Position numbers and translations under genes: made by a program. From Streptomyces bottropensis ATCC 25435 (lineage in GTDB: Bacteria; Actinomycetota; Actinomycetes; Streptomycetales; Streptomycetaceae), in NCBI RefSeq assembly GCF_000383595.1, contig NZ_KB911581.1:1228275-1292274 (forward strand): a stretch of DNA of 64,000 bases. The letters are read 5' to 3'. Shown here piece by piece: positions 1 to 8,107 of this stretch. Position 1 is the first letter of the stretch, and each line of letters opens with the position of its first letter. A model generated the notes under the pieces. It was not told the origin of the DNA and did no database searches. It saw nothing but the letters and a program-made list of their open reading frames with translations.

Positions 1-5
1 TTTCC

Positions 6-659
6 ATGTTCGGAGTCACTGACCTGCCCACCTATCTGGCAGGACTCGTCCTGATCGTCCTCCTGCCCGGCCCCAACTCCCTCTACGTGCTGTCCGTGGC
101 CGCCCGGCGCGGGATACGGACCGGGTACCGGGCCGCCGCCGGGGTGTGGGTCGGGGACGCCGTGCTGATGACCCTGTCGGCGGCGGGGGTGGCCTCGCTG
201 CTGCAGGCCAACGCCGTGCTGTTCGGGATCGTGAAGTACGCGGGCGCCGGGTATCTGTCCTGGCTGGCGGTGGGGATGCTGCGGGCCGCGTGGGGGATGT
301 GGCGCAGCCGCCACGAGCGGTCGTCCGAGGGGGCGGGGAGCGAGGCCGTCGAGGGGGAACGGCCGTTCCGGCGGGCCCTGGTCACCAGTCTGCTCAACCC
401 CAAGGCGATCCTGTTCTTCGTCGCCTTCTTCGTGCAGTTCGTGGACCCCGGGTACGCCTACCCGGCCCTCTCCTTCGTGGTGCTCGGCGCCCTCGCCCAG
501 ATCGCCAGCTTCCTCTACCTGAGCGCGCTGATATTCAGCGGCACCAGGCTGGCCGCCACCTTCCGCCGGCGGAAGGCGCTGTCGGCGGGCGCCACCTCGG
601 CGGCGGGCGCGATGTTCCTCGGGTTCGCGGTCAAGCTGTCGCTGGCGAGCAGCGCCTGA
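6..659 (+). CDS. LysE/RhtB-family amino-acid exporter
   Basis: Likely a proton-driven exporter of amino acids or related small metabolites in the cytoplasmic membrane. Seen: 217 residues, close to the usual 200-220 for LysE/RhtB, with about six hydrophobic segments. The first segment carries the family's LPGPN motif (about residues 20-24) and a later NPKAILFF stretch (about 131-138) is also typical. A charged loop (about 100-122) separates two halves. The ATG at 6 is the first possible start in the window; any ribosome binding site lies outside, so the start is provisional. It ends 30 nt before the convergent monooxygenase. The substrate cannot be told from sequence. Confidence 0.88.
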   Translation: MFGVTDLPTYLAGLVLIVLLPGPNSLYVLSVAARRGIRTGYRAAAGVWVGDAVLMTLSAAGVASLLQANAVLFGIVKYAGAGYLSWLAVGMLRAAWGMWRSRHERSSEGAGSEAVEGERPFRRALVTSLLNPKAILFFVAFFVQFVDPGYAYPALSFVVLGALAQIASFLYLSALIFSGTRLAATFRRRKALSAGATSAAGAMFLGFAVKLSLASSA

Positions 660-688
660 ACCTCGCCCGGGTATCGCCGGGGCCTCGC

Positions 689-2218
689 TCAGGCGAGACC
701 CGTCGCGGCCGCGTACGCCGGGAGACCGGCCGGGGTCTCGCCGGCCCAGCCGACATAGCCGTCGGGGCGGATGAGGAAGACACCGGTGCCGTAGGCCTCG
801 TAGGGCGGGATGTGGGCCCGGCGCACGTTCTCCGGCCACGCCGGCGCCGACGGGTGCGGCCGGTCCGCCGTCGCGTCCCTGCGGTCCGCGCCGCCGTCTG
901 AGGCGTGCGTGCCGTCCGAGGCGGCCGTGCCGACCGTGAGCAGGGTCCAGTGCGGGCCGCGGAAGACGTCGAAGAGGTGTACGCCGCCGCGCCGGCCGTC
1001 GGGGGCGCGGTCGCCGGCGCGGAGGGCGTCCGGGGGCAGGTTCTCGCGGGTGTCGACGCACAGGGAGCTGTCCCGGTAGCCGAGGCCCAGCTGCTGGGTG
1101 TCCCGGCCCCGGCGCTGCTCGCCCCGGTGCACCCGGGTGGAGAGGCCGAGCATGGCGGCGGCCACCGGGCGCCGCTCCTCCTCGTACGTGTCCAGCAGCG
1201 TCCCGTCCGCGTCGCCCCGCACCACCGCGGCCAGCTTCCAGCCCAGGTTGTACGCGTCCTGGACGCTGGTGTTGAGGCCCTGGCCCCCGGCGGGTGAGTG
1301 GACGTGCGCGGCGTCCCCGGCGAGGAACACGCGCCCGGCACGGAAATGGTCCGCGAGCGCCGCCCGCGGCCGGAAGTCCGAGGCCCAGCCCACCTCGGTC
1401 ACGTCCTCGGCGGCGAGGTGGGAGCGGGCGGCGACGACCTTGCGGACGCCGTCCGCGGAGAGGTCGACCACCGTGCCCGGGTCTGGGAAGTTCGCGGCCA
1501 GCTGGAAGTCCTCGGTGCCGGGGAGCGGGCAGAGCGCCATGAAGCCGTGCCCACCGGCCGGCGGGAACAGGTGCCAGTTGTCGCGGTCGAGGGCCGGGAC
1601 GCGGATGTCGGCCACCAGGGTCGGGCTCGGGTCGACCGTCTCGCCGGTCATGCCGATGCCGAGCAGGCGCCGCACGGTGGAGCGGCCCCCGTCGGCGGCC
1701 ACGGCGTAGCGGGCGCGGACCTCGGGCCCGGTGGTGAAGGACGCCGTCACTCCGTCCGCGTCCTCGGTCAGTCCCGTGAGCTCCCGGCCGAAGGCGACGT
1801 CGCCGCCCAGTTCCCGCAGGCGGGACAGCAGGATCCGCTGCGTTTGCCACTGGGGGATCAGCCAGGGGCCCTGGTACGGCTCGGCCTCCGTCGGTGCCGA
1901 CACGTCGAACATCCGGTGCTCGCCCTGCCGGCTCCCCCCGCTCCAGACCATGCCGACCGGGGCGGGGGCGCCGGCGGAGCGGATCGCGTCGAGGACGCCC
2001 AGGTCGTCGAGGACCTCCAGGGTCCGGGGCTGCATCCCCTTGCCCCGTGAGCCGGGGAACAGCCCGGCGGCCCGCTCCACGAGCTGGGCGCCGATGCCGC
2101 GCCGGGCCAGGTCGACGGCGAGGGCGAGGCCGGTGGGGCCGGCTCCGACGATCAGGACGTCCGTCGTCAGCGGGGTGGGAGTGGTCGCGCGGCTGGTCGC
2201 GTGGGTGGTTGCGCTCAT
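689..2218 (-). CDS. FAD-dependent aromatic monooxygenase
   Basis: A flavoprotein hydroxylase of the PheA/TetX/RdmE type that would use NAD(P)H and O2 on an aromatic compound. Seen: 509 residues from the ATG at 2218; GxGxxG dinucleotide fold GAGPTG (25-30); ADGGRS (about 175-180), matching the DG motif; GDAAHVHSPAGGQGLN (about 301-316), the second FAD motif with the HSPAGGQG signature; a C-terminal thioredoxin-like tail of about 130 residues, usual in this subfamily. Known: such enzymes act on antibiotics or polyketides, for example inactivating rifampicin. Inferred: the divergent TetR gene with shared operators controls it, suggesting ligand-induced detoxification. An upstream in-frame extension to 2440 crosses the operators and is not used here. 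Confidence 0.9.
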   Translation of the reverse strand: MSATTHATSRATTPTPLTTDVLIVGAGPTGLALAVDLARRGIGAQLVERAAGLFPGSRGKGMQPRTLEVLDDLGVLDAIRSAGAPAPVGMVWSGGSRQGEHRMFDVSAPTEAEPYQGPWLIPQWQTQRILLSRLRELGGDVAFGRELTGLTEDADGVTASFTTGPEVRARYAVAADGGRSTVRRLLGIGMTGETVDPSPTLVADIRVPALDRDNWHLFPPAGGHGFMALCPLPGTEDFQLAANFPDPGTVVDLSADGVRKVVAARSHLAAEDVTEVGWASDFRPRAALADHFRAGRVFLAGDAAHVHSPAGGQGLNTSVQDAYNLGWKLAAVVRGDADGTLLDTYEEERRPVAAAMLGLSTRVHRGEQRRGRDTQQLGLGYRDSSLCVDTRENLPPDALRAGDRAPDGRRGGVHLFDVFRGPHWTLLTVGTAASDGTHASDGGADRRDATADRPHPSAPAWPENVRRAHIPPYEAYGTGVFLIRPDGYVGWAGETPAGLPAYAAATGLA

Positions 2219-2231
2219 GGGTTCCGGTCTC

Positions 2232-2285
2232 CTTAACGTCGTTAAGTAAGGCTGCGTGCAGCAGCATGCGCTTAACGCCGTTAAG
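2232..2285. promoter_or_regulatory. Twin TetR-type operators in divergent promoter
   Basis: Two near-identical 15-bp palindromes, CTTAACGTCGTTAAG (2232-2246) and CTTAACGCCGTTAAG (2271-2285), 39 nt centre to centre, fill the gap between the divergent monooxygenase and TetR genes. The first sits about 14 nt before the monooxygenase ATG and the second about 9 nt before the TetR GTG. The arms CTTAACG/CGTTAAG are perfect inverted repeats. Seen directly; assignment to the adjacent TetR protein is inference from position and symmetry. Confidence 0.82.
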
Positions 2286-2293
2286 CTGTCAAC

Positions 2294-2968
2294 GTGGTTC
2301 CCAGGAAAAACCCGAAGCTGGACAAGGCACAGGTCGCCGAAGCGGCCCTGCGGTTGCTGAACGAGGTCGGTCTGGAGGGGCTGAGCCTCCGACTGATCGC
2401 CAAGGAGCTGGACGTCCAGGCGCCCGCGCTCTACTGGCACTTCAAGAACAAGCAGGACCTGCTCGACGAGATGGCCACCGAGATGGTGCGGCGCATGGCG
2501 GCGGACTGGGCCGGGATGCCGTCAGGGGGCGAGGACGGCGCCGGCTGGCAGGAGGCCCTGCGGGCGCGGATGCGGGGGCTGCGCGAGCACCTTCTGCGGT
2601 ACCGCGACGGCGCGAAGGTGTACAGCGGGACGCACTTCACCGACCTGTCGTACGCGGCGCCGATGGAGGCGAGCCTGCGCATGCTCACGGCCGCGGGGTT
2701 CTCGCCGGCGGGGGCCGCGCGGGCCTGGTTCACGGCGTACAGCTACACGATCGGCTACGTCATCGAGGAGCAGTCGATGGGGCCGGACCCGGTGCGGGGC
2801 GGGGAGAGGTACGACCTTGCCGCGCGGGCCGAGCGGTTGGCGGGGTATCCGTTGGCCGTGGAGGCGGGGTGGGAGATGTTCCGGGACCAGGAGCGGGGGT
2901 TCGAGGTGGGGCTGGAGGCGGTCGTGGCGGGCGTCGCGGTGGTGCTGCTGGGGAGTGGGGGGAGCTGA
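2294..2968 (+). CDS. TetR-family repressor with tetracycline-repressor-like C domain
   Basis: A ligand-responsive repressor, probably controlling the divergent monooxygenase and itself. Seen: 224 residues; N-terminal helix-turn-helix (about 8-54) with the typical SLRLIAKELDVQAPALYWHFKNK recognition region in parts; a longer C-terminal ligand domain like that of the tetracycline repressor class. The GTG start at 2294 lies only 8 nt after an operator and 6 nt after a TAAGCT -10-like element (2282-2287), so the mRNA may be leaderless. Inferred: repressor binding at 2271-2285 would cover its own -10. The inducer is unknown. Confidence 0.88.
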   Translation: MVPRKNPKLDKAQVAEAALRLLNEVGLEGLSLRLIAKELDVQAPALYWHFKNKQDLLDEMATEMVRRMAADWAGMPSGGEDGAGWQEALRARMRGLREHLLRYRDGAKVYSGTHFTDLSYAAPMEASLRMLTAAGFSPAGAARAWFTAYSYTIGYVIEEQSMGPDPVRGGERYDLAARAERLAGYPLAVEAGWEMFRDQERGFEVGLEAVVAGVAVVLLGSGGS

Positions 2969-3042
2969 GGGGATCGGGTTCCGTTGCGTGGTGGGCGCGG
3001 AGAGAGTGGTGAGGCCGGTTGGGGGCGGCTGACGGTGGTGTG

Positions 3043-3082
3043 TGGCCGGCCGCGCAGTTCCCCGCGCCCCTTACGGGGCGCG
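3043..3082. repeat. Dispersed palindromic intergenic element, copy 1
   Basis: Contains a variant of the core GTCGCGCGGTTCCCCGCGCC (here with CAG for CGG) followed by a small hairpin CGCCCCTTACGGGGCG. The same element recurs near 17.87, 46.77, 46.86, 48.41 and 51.97 kb, always between genes. It lies downstream of the TetR gene and upstream of the 3' end of the convergent methyltransferase gene. Confidence 0.65.
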
Positions 3083-3091
3083 TCCCCGGCA

Positions 3092-3211
3092 GCGATCCCG
3101 CGCTCCGTGACCGGCCTTGCGCTCCGCGACCGATCCTGAGCCCCGCGACTCGTCCGCGTCCCGCGACCGGTCCCGCGCCCCGTCACACGTCTCGCGCCCC
3201 GTGACCGGTCC
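3092..3211. repeat. Degenerate tandem repeat, ~20-bp unit
   Basis: About six imperfect copies of a unit like CCCCGTGACCGGTCCCGCG follow each other between the TetR gene and the methyltransferase. Spacing varies from 18 to 21 nt, so copies have drifted. No convincing gene is seen in this gap (2969-3247). Confidence 0.55.
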
Positions 3212-3247
3212 AGCCTCGGGCAGGAGACCAGCCGCCGCCCCGCCCCC

Positions 3248-4189
3248 TCACCGCTTCTTGCCCGCCCTCGCCCTTCTGATCGTCCTCGTCACCAGCGGGG
3301 GCAGCAGGTCCACGGCGAGTCTGCGGGCGGGGTTCCGCGGTGGACGTGGGCGGGCGGGGGGCTTCGGAGCCAGGGCTGCCGGGCTCGGTGGTTCCGGCGG
3401 GGTCCAGTGGCGGGACTTCGGGAAGGCCGGGGCCCGCATGCCCTTGGACTTGAGGCGGATGATGCGGTGGCCGGCCGCCTGCTGCTTGCTGATGTGGCAG
3501 TCGTCCCGGCGTCCGACCATCTCCAGGAGGGCCTCCTGGACGGGCTCCGGGTCGTCCCACGTGCCGTAGAGCTTCTGCGTGCTGAGGCAGATCGGGTTGA
3601 GGCCCCGGTTGAGGACGGCCTCCCACGCGGCGATGGAGACCCCGGGGGTGTGCTCCGAGCGGAAGTCGTCGAGGACGACCAGGCCGCCGGGGAGGAGCAG
3701 GTCCCGCGCGGCGGTGATGTCGCCCGCGACATGCTCGTACAGGTGCGAGGCGTCGATGTGCACGAAGCGGCAGGAACGCGGCTCGACCTCGCCGGGCACG
3801 ATCGAGCTGGGGCCTTGCAGGACGCGGGGCAGCTCGTCGTGGAAGGAGAGGTAGTTCGCCTCGAAGGCCCGGCGGGTGAGCGTACTGCGGTAGGACTTGG
3901 TGGCCTCCGCCGCGTTGGCGTCGTCGGGCGCGTCGCTCTCGAAGAGGTCGCAGACCGTGTAGGCCTCGCCCTCCTGGAGATGCCGGCCAAGGAAGATGGC
4001 GCTCTTGCCCATGTAGACGCCGACCTCCAGGAGATCGCCTTTTCCGCCCGTGACCTCCTGCCGGTTCAGGAGCCAGTCGAAAAGCAGCTGGTCGAGCACC
4101 GGAAACCAGCCGGGAACATCGTCGAGTTCCCGGGGGAGTCGGATCGTGCCGTGTTCAGAGGTCATTTCAGAGGTCGTTTCAGAGGCCAT
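3248..4189 (-). CDS. Class I SAM-dependent methyltransferase
   Basis: Probably methylates a sugar or other group of the neighbouring glycopolymer. Seen: 313 residues from the ATG at 4189; the SAM-binding motif LLEVGVYMGKS (about residues 51-61) and an FVHIDASHLYEHVAGDI stretch (about 142-158) with acidic motif II are those of the Methyltransf_24 group; the C-terminus is basic and proline-rich. A GTG at 4240 and an ATG at 4165 are alternative starts; none has a strong ribosome binding site. It is the last gene of the minus-strand arm, 264 nt after the acyltransferase; that gap shows no gene or clear hairpin. The substrate is inferred only from context. Confidence 0.82.
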   Translation of the reverse strand: MASETTSEMTSEHGTIRLPRELDDVPGWFPVLDQLLFDWLLNRQEVTGGKGDLLEVGVYMGKSAIFLGRHLQEGEAYTVCDLFESDAPDDANAAEATKSYRSTLTRRAFEANYLSFHDELPRVLQGPSSIVPGEVEPRSCRFVHIDASHLYEHVAGDITAARDLLLPGGLVVLDDFRSEHTPGVSIAAWEAVLNRGLNPICLSTQKLYGTWDDPEPVQEALLEMVGRRDDCHISKQQAAGHRIIRLKSKGMRAPAFPKSRHWTPPEPPSPAALAPKPPARPRPPRNPARRLAVDLLPPLVTRTIRRARAGKKR

Positions 4190-4453
4190 GAGGACAGAAG
4201 ACTCTCTTGTGTCGACGAGACGAACAGGCGATATGCGCACAAGCGGCAGGAGACGGCCGAGCGGGTTATGGGCGGACGGGTGGAAGGAGGGACTGGTGAA
4301 CCCACGAACTGGGAGCCCATGAACTGGTGAACGGGCCTGGAACCTACGAGACGGCTATGGCCTGGTCAAGGATGCTGCGGAGCCTTACCGCCGAGGTGAT
4401 GTCGAATCCTCGGGCCGGATGAACAGTGGGCCAATTCCAGGTTCAGAAACGGT

Positions 4454-5593
4454 TCAGCCGCGGCGTCCCGCGAGTGACGCGCGCAACCAGGGCTGCAACG
4501 GACGTTCGACCCACCGGTGCAGCAGCCACGCGAGCGTCAGCATCAGCGCCACCGTGAGCGCGACGGTCACGGACGACGGAACGCCCAGACCCTGGTGCAG
4601 CGCCCGGACCACCGGCCAGCCCAGGTGCTCGTGCACGAGATAGAACGGGTACGTCAGGGCGCCCGCGGTGGCCATCCAGGGCCGGTCGAGGCGCCGCAGG
4701 AGGCCCAGGGCGACCGCCGCCACGGCCGCGAAGCCGACGCCGACCGCGAGGACGATGCCGAGCTGGGGGCGGTAGGAGAAGAACTCCGCGTCCGGGGCGT
4801 GCCACATGTCCTCGACCGTGCGGTACTGGCTCAGCAGCAGGCTGAACACGACGACCAGCCAGGCGGTGGTGTCCCGGCGGTCGCGGTGCACCAGGTAGAG
4901 GCCCAAGCCGCCGATGAACAGCGAGGCGTACTGCGGCATCAGGACCATGTCCAGCAGCGGCTCCTTCGCGGCCGGCGCCAGGACCGAGGCCAGCGTCCAG
5001 CCGCCGCAGAACCAGATCACGCGTCTGCGGGTCACCCCGGGCAGGACCACGCACAGTGCGAACAGGACGTAGAAGCGGACCTCGGCCCACAGCGTCCAGC
5101 ACACGCCCAGGACCCGGTCCGCCCCGAGCGGCGTCTGCAGCATCGTGAGGTTGACCAGGAACTCGCTGACGGACACCCGCGCGAAGCCGATGCCCGGGAG
5201 GGCGAACACGGCCGCGACCAGGATCACCGCCGCCCAGTACGCCGGCAGCAGGCGGGCCGCGCGGGAGGCGAGGAAGGACTGGACGGAACGCCCCCAGCCG
5301 CTCGCACAGATCACGAACCCGCTGATCACGAAGAAGGCCTGTACCCCGGCCCAGCCGTAGGCGAACAAGCCGTGGGCGGTGGGGAACTGCACGGCGGGCG
5401 AGGCGCCCCACGCCTTGGCGATCTCCCCGTCGCGCCCCCCGTAGTGATAGGCCGCGACGCAGAGCGCGGCGAGCAGCCGCAGCCCGTCCAGGGCGTACAG
5501 CCGGGGCCGGGCCACGGCCCCGCCGGGGCGGGGGCGCGGCGTCGTGTCGGTCCGGGGCTCGACCCGGTCGGCCGTCTCTGTCGAGGAAGTCAC
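4454..5593 (-). CDS. Acyltransferase 3 family membrane protein (OafA-like)
   Basis: An integral membrane O-acyltransferase that would acetylate a surface sugar. Seen: 379 residues, about ten hydrophobic segments; LDGLRLLAALCVAAYH (about 34-49) carries the family's R...H catalytic motif; FFVISGFVI (about 86-94) follows, with a basic loop (SRAARLLPAYW) as usual in acyltransferase 3 proteins. GTG start at 5593 lies 7 nt after the polysialyltransferase-like gene, so both are probably co-transcribed. Known: OafA-type enzymes decorate O-antigen and other glycans. Inferred: modifies the polymer made by this cluster. Confidence 0.88.
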   Translation of the reverse strand: MTSSTETADRVEPRTDTTPRPRPGGAVARPRLYALDGLRLLAALCVAAYHYGGRDGEIAKAWGASPAVQFPTAHGLFAYGWAGVQAFFVISGFVICASGWGRSVQSFLASRAARLLPAYWAAVILVAAVFALPGIGFARVSVSEFLVNLTMLQTPLGADRVLGVCWTLWAEVRFYVLFALCVVLPGVTRRRVIWFCGGWTLASVLAPAAKEPLLDMVLMPQYASLFIGGLGLYLVHRDRRDTTAWLVVVFSLLLSQYRTVEDMWHAPDAEFFSYRPQLGIVLAVGVGFAAVAAVALGLLRRLDRPWMATAGALTYPFYLVHEHLGWPVVRALHQGLGVPSSVTVALTVALMLTLAWLLHRWVERPLQPWLRASLAGRRG

Positions 5594-5600
5594 CCGGGGT

Positions 5601-6935
5601 TCACCCCAGCGTGGCTCGCTTGAGGGACCGGGCCCGCCGCGCGACTCTTCGCACGGTGGCGTTGCGCGGGATGAACGCGAGCTGGACGGGGATACCGCCC
5701 GGCAGCCCCAGCGAGGTCAGTCGGCGCCGCTTGAAGTACCGCAGGGTGTGCGCGCTCAGATGCCGGGTCAGATACGCCTCGGCCTCGGCGCGCAGCGACG
5801 GGTAGATCTTCGGCTGCATCGCGAAACCGACCGCCCGGACCAGACCGTCGAGGTCCGTGACCGCCGGGCCCGGCTTCTGTGAGGTGACCGCGTCCCGGTC
5901 GCCCAGCTCCGGCAGCAGCGCGTCCACGATCGTGACGGGCACCCGGTTGCTGTTCTCGTACGGGGCGAGCCGGTCCAGCAGGGTGCCGGTGCCGACGCGG
6001 GCGACCGGCAGGCCGTACAGCGCGGACGCGGTGAGCAGGGCCGTGGAGAAGCAGCCGACGACGAGGGCCGGACGCATCCGCTGGTAGAGCACCTCGGCGA
6101 GGACCGGCGTGTCCAGCACGGTCAGATCGGCGCCGAGCCGCTCCGCCTCCTTCTCCAGACCGCGCGACCAGCGGGCCGGGGCGCTCGGGTGCGGCTTGAA
6201 CACCACACGCGTGTGACCGAGCGCGACCGCGCCCTTCAGCATCGTCACATGGAGGTCCTCCTCCTCCTCGGCGGTGAGGATGCCGAGCGCGGAGAGGTAC
6301 TGGCCCAGCAGCAGCGCGGGCTCCTCGATCGCGGGCAACTCGTCACCGGTGTCGAGGAGTTCCGCCAGCACCTTCACGAAGGCGTCCGTCGGCACGATCT
6401 CCGGCCCGACCCCGAACTCGGTGAGCAGCAGGGGCTTCAGGTCCGGCACCAGGTCCAGGTGGAGGAGGCGGTCGATGCGGGTGCCGACCAGCGGGTCGAT
6501 CTTGTTGCGGGTGGGCCCGTAACTCATCAGGCCGTCCGCGTACACGGTCACGGGGGCCCCGGTGAAGATCTGGGTGAAGCCGAGCGCCGGATGGACCTGG
6601 ATGGACTCCACGGCCAGCTCGACGTCGTCGTCGCCGAGGTTCCACAGCAGCCGCAGATGCCGCTCCCACAGCGGTACGTCGTCCTGGCGCGGGGACCAGC
6701 CGCCGGGGTGGAAGGGGGAGATGGTCTCGTTCCAGGAGATCACCTCGTCGAAGCGGGCGCTCAGCCGATCGAAGCCGGGCATCTCGTCCAGGCCGGGCGC
6801 CGTCTCCGGCGTCGCCGCGTTGTTGGAGATCAGCAGGATGCGCCGGGCGGCGGGGCGGAAGCACTCGGTGTCCAGGGCGGCGGCCAGTGTGGCCGTGCCG
6901 TACAGCGTGGACGCCATGAAGATCTGCGTGGTCAC
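5601..6935 (-). CDS. Polysialyltransferase-like glycosyltransferase
   Basis: Resembles the bacterial alpha-2,8-polysialyltransferase family (PF07388), which polymerises CMP-activated nonulosonic acids. Seen: 444 residues from the GTG at 6935, whose first bases overlap the stop of the GT2 gene (GTGA junction). The start MTTQIFMASTLYG and later motifs VVFKPHPS (about 286-293, the HP motif) and VGCFSTALLTASALYG (about 333-348, the S/T-rich acceptor/donor motif) match what is known of this family. The basic C-terminus (last 40 residues) could bind membrane. Inferred: elongates or starts the acidic chain made from products of the divergent neuA/neuB-like genes. Confidence 0.75.
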   Translation of the reverse strand: MTTQIFMASTLYGTATLAAALDTECFRPAARRILLISNNAATPETAPGLDEMPGFDRLSARFDEVISWNETISPFHPGGWSPRQDDVPLWERHLRLLWNLGDDDVELAVESIQVHPALGFTQIFTGAPVTVYADGLMSYGPTRNKIDPLVGTRIDRLLHLDLVPDLKPLLLTEFGVGPEIVPTDAFVKVLAELLDTGDELPAIEEPALLLGQYLSALGILTAEEEEDLHVTMLKGAVALGHTRVVFKPHPSAPARWSRGLEKEAERLGADLTVLDTPVLAEVLYQRMRPALVVGCFSTALLTASALYGLPVARVGTGTLLDRLAPYENSNRVPVTIVDALLPELGDRDAVTSQKPGPAVTDLDGLVRAVGFAMQPKIYPSLRAEAEAYLTRHLSAHTLRYFKRRRLTSLGLPGGIPVQLAFIPRNATVRRVARRARSLKRATLG

Positions 6936-7909
6936 GCGGCGACCCCCGTGGCGGCGGGACGGCGGCGCAGCCGGCGCAGCCGGGTGGCGCGCTGGACGTC
7001 CATGGAGTCCAGGGCCTCGTCGAGCACGTCCTGCGGCATGCGGCGCAGCGCGGTCGCGCTCATCGACTTCAGTTTCCGTGCCACCGCCGGCTCGAACCTT
7101 TCGATGGATCCCAGATGGTGGGAGATGATCGCGCAATAGGTGCGCACGGCCTTGGGGAGAAGTCTGTCCGCGTCCCGGTCCTTCGCCGTCTCCTCGATGA
7201 CCTGGTCGAACGCGCGAATGAAATCGAGCTGCCGTACGTCGCCGATCTGGGTCAGCGAGGACGCCACGCCGCGCCGGTAGAAGACGCCCAGCAGCCCCAC
7301 CGTGGCGAAGGATTCGGCCTCCCGGTGGAGCTTCCAGATCCAGGGCCGGTCCTCGGCGGTGCGCAGCCCGTGGGTGAAGTGCAGGACGCCCTTGTCGACC
7401 AGCCGGCGGTGGTAGATGCCCGCCCAGGCGAACGCGTAGTCGACGGAGGTGGAGCGGTCGGCGGGCAGGATCGCGTCCCGCGGGTTCATCACCACGCCCC
7501 GGCGCCCGTTGGGCACCCGGTGGACGGAGCGGGCCCGCCCGGTGCACTGGACATGGTCCGTGCGCACGAAGTCGCAGCCCAGGTCCTCGATGGCGCCCAG
7601 CAGTCGGGGGAAGTAGCCGGGGGCGAGCCAGTCGTCCCCGTCGAGGAACGTCAGGTACTCACCGCGGGCGTTGTCGATGCCCGTGTTGCGCGCGGTCGCC
7701 AGTCCTCCGTTCTGTTCGTGTCTGACATACACCGCCCCCGGCAACTCGCGCTCCGCGCGCGCGAGAATGTCCGGTGTCTCGTCGCGCGAGCAGTCGTCGA
7801 CGAGAATGAATTCGAAATCCTCACGAGCGTTTGCTCCGAGGCTCTTCAGGGTGTCGGGCGCGTATTGCTGCACGTTGTAGAACGGCACGATGACGGAGAG
7901 CTTGACCAC
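6932..7909 (-). CDS. GT2-family glycosyltransferase
   Basis: Transfers a sugar from a nucleotide donor during polymer assembly. Seen: 325 residues from GTG at 7909, giving the classic N-terminus KLSVIVPFYNVQQY; LVDDCSRDETPDIL and LDGDDW (the DXD metal site) follow as in GT-A folds. A longer form beginning near 8002 would add a 31-residue basic tail without similarity to the family, so the shorter start is preferred although its ribosome binding site is weak. First gene of the minus arm, divergent from the plus arm across about 200 nt. The C-terminal third is helical and basic, typical for teichoic or capsule GT2 enzymes. Confidence 0.85.
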   Translation of the reverse strand: MVKLSVIVPFYNVQQYAPDTLKSLGANAREDFEFILVDDCSRDETPDILARAERELPGAVYVRHEQNGGLATARNTGIDNARGEYLTFLDGDDWLAPGYFPRLLGAIEDLGCDFVRTDHVQCTGRARSVHRVPNGRRGVVMNPRDAILPADRSTSVDYAFAWAGIYHRRLVDKGVLHFTHGLRTAEDRPWIWKLHREAESFATVGLLGVFYRRGVASSLTQIGDVRQLDFIRAFDQVIEETAKDRDADRLLPKAVRTYCAIISHHLGSIERFEPAVARKLKSMSATALRRMPQDVLDEALDSMDVQRATRLRRLRRRPAATGVAA

Positions 7910-8107
7910 CCCCGTGACGTTAGGGGGCCCTCCGGCATTCGTCTTGACCACCCGCTTGATGTCAGGTGAACGACGCGTGGCGGAACCGTGAACCAGGTGC
8001 ATTCCGCCGGCTTTCGCGCCCTGATTCGCCGTCCGGCGATGTGCTGTTAACCCTTTGTTGCATTCAGGTTGGGCCGTTCAACGGAATCGCTTCCTAGCGT
8101 CTTCGAT

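Noticed and set aside
7910..8002. Extended N-terminus of the GT2 enzyme
   Set aside because: The added residues are basic and unlike the family, whose proteins begin with the VSVIVPxYN strand.
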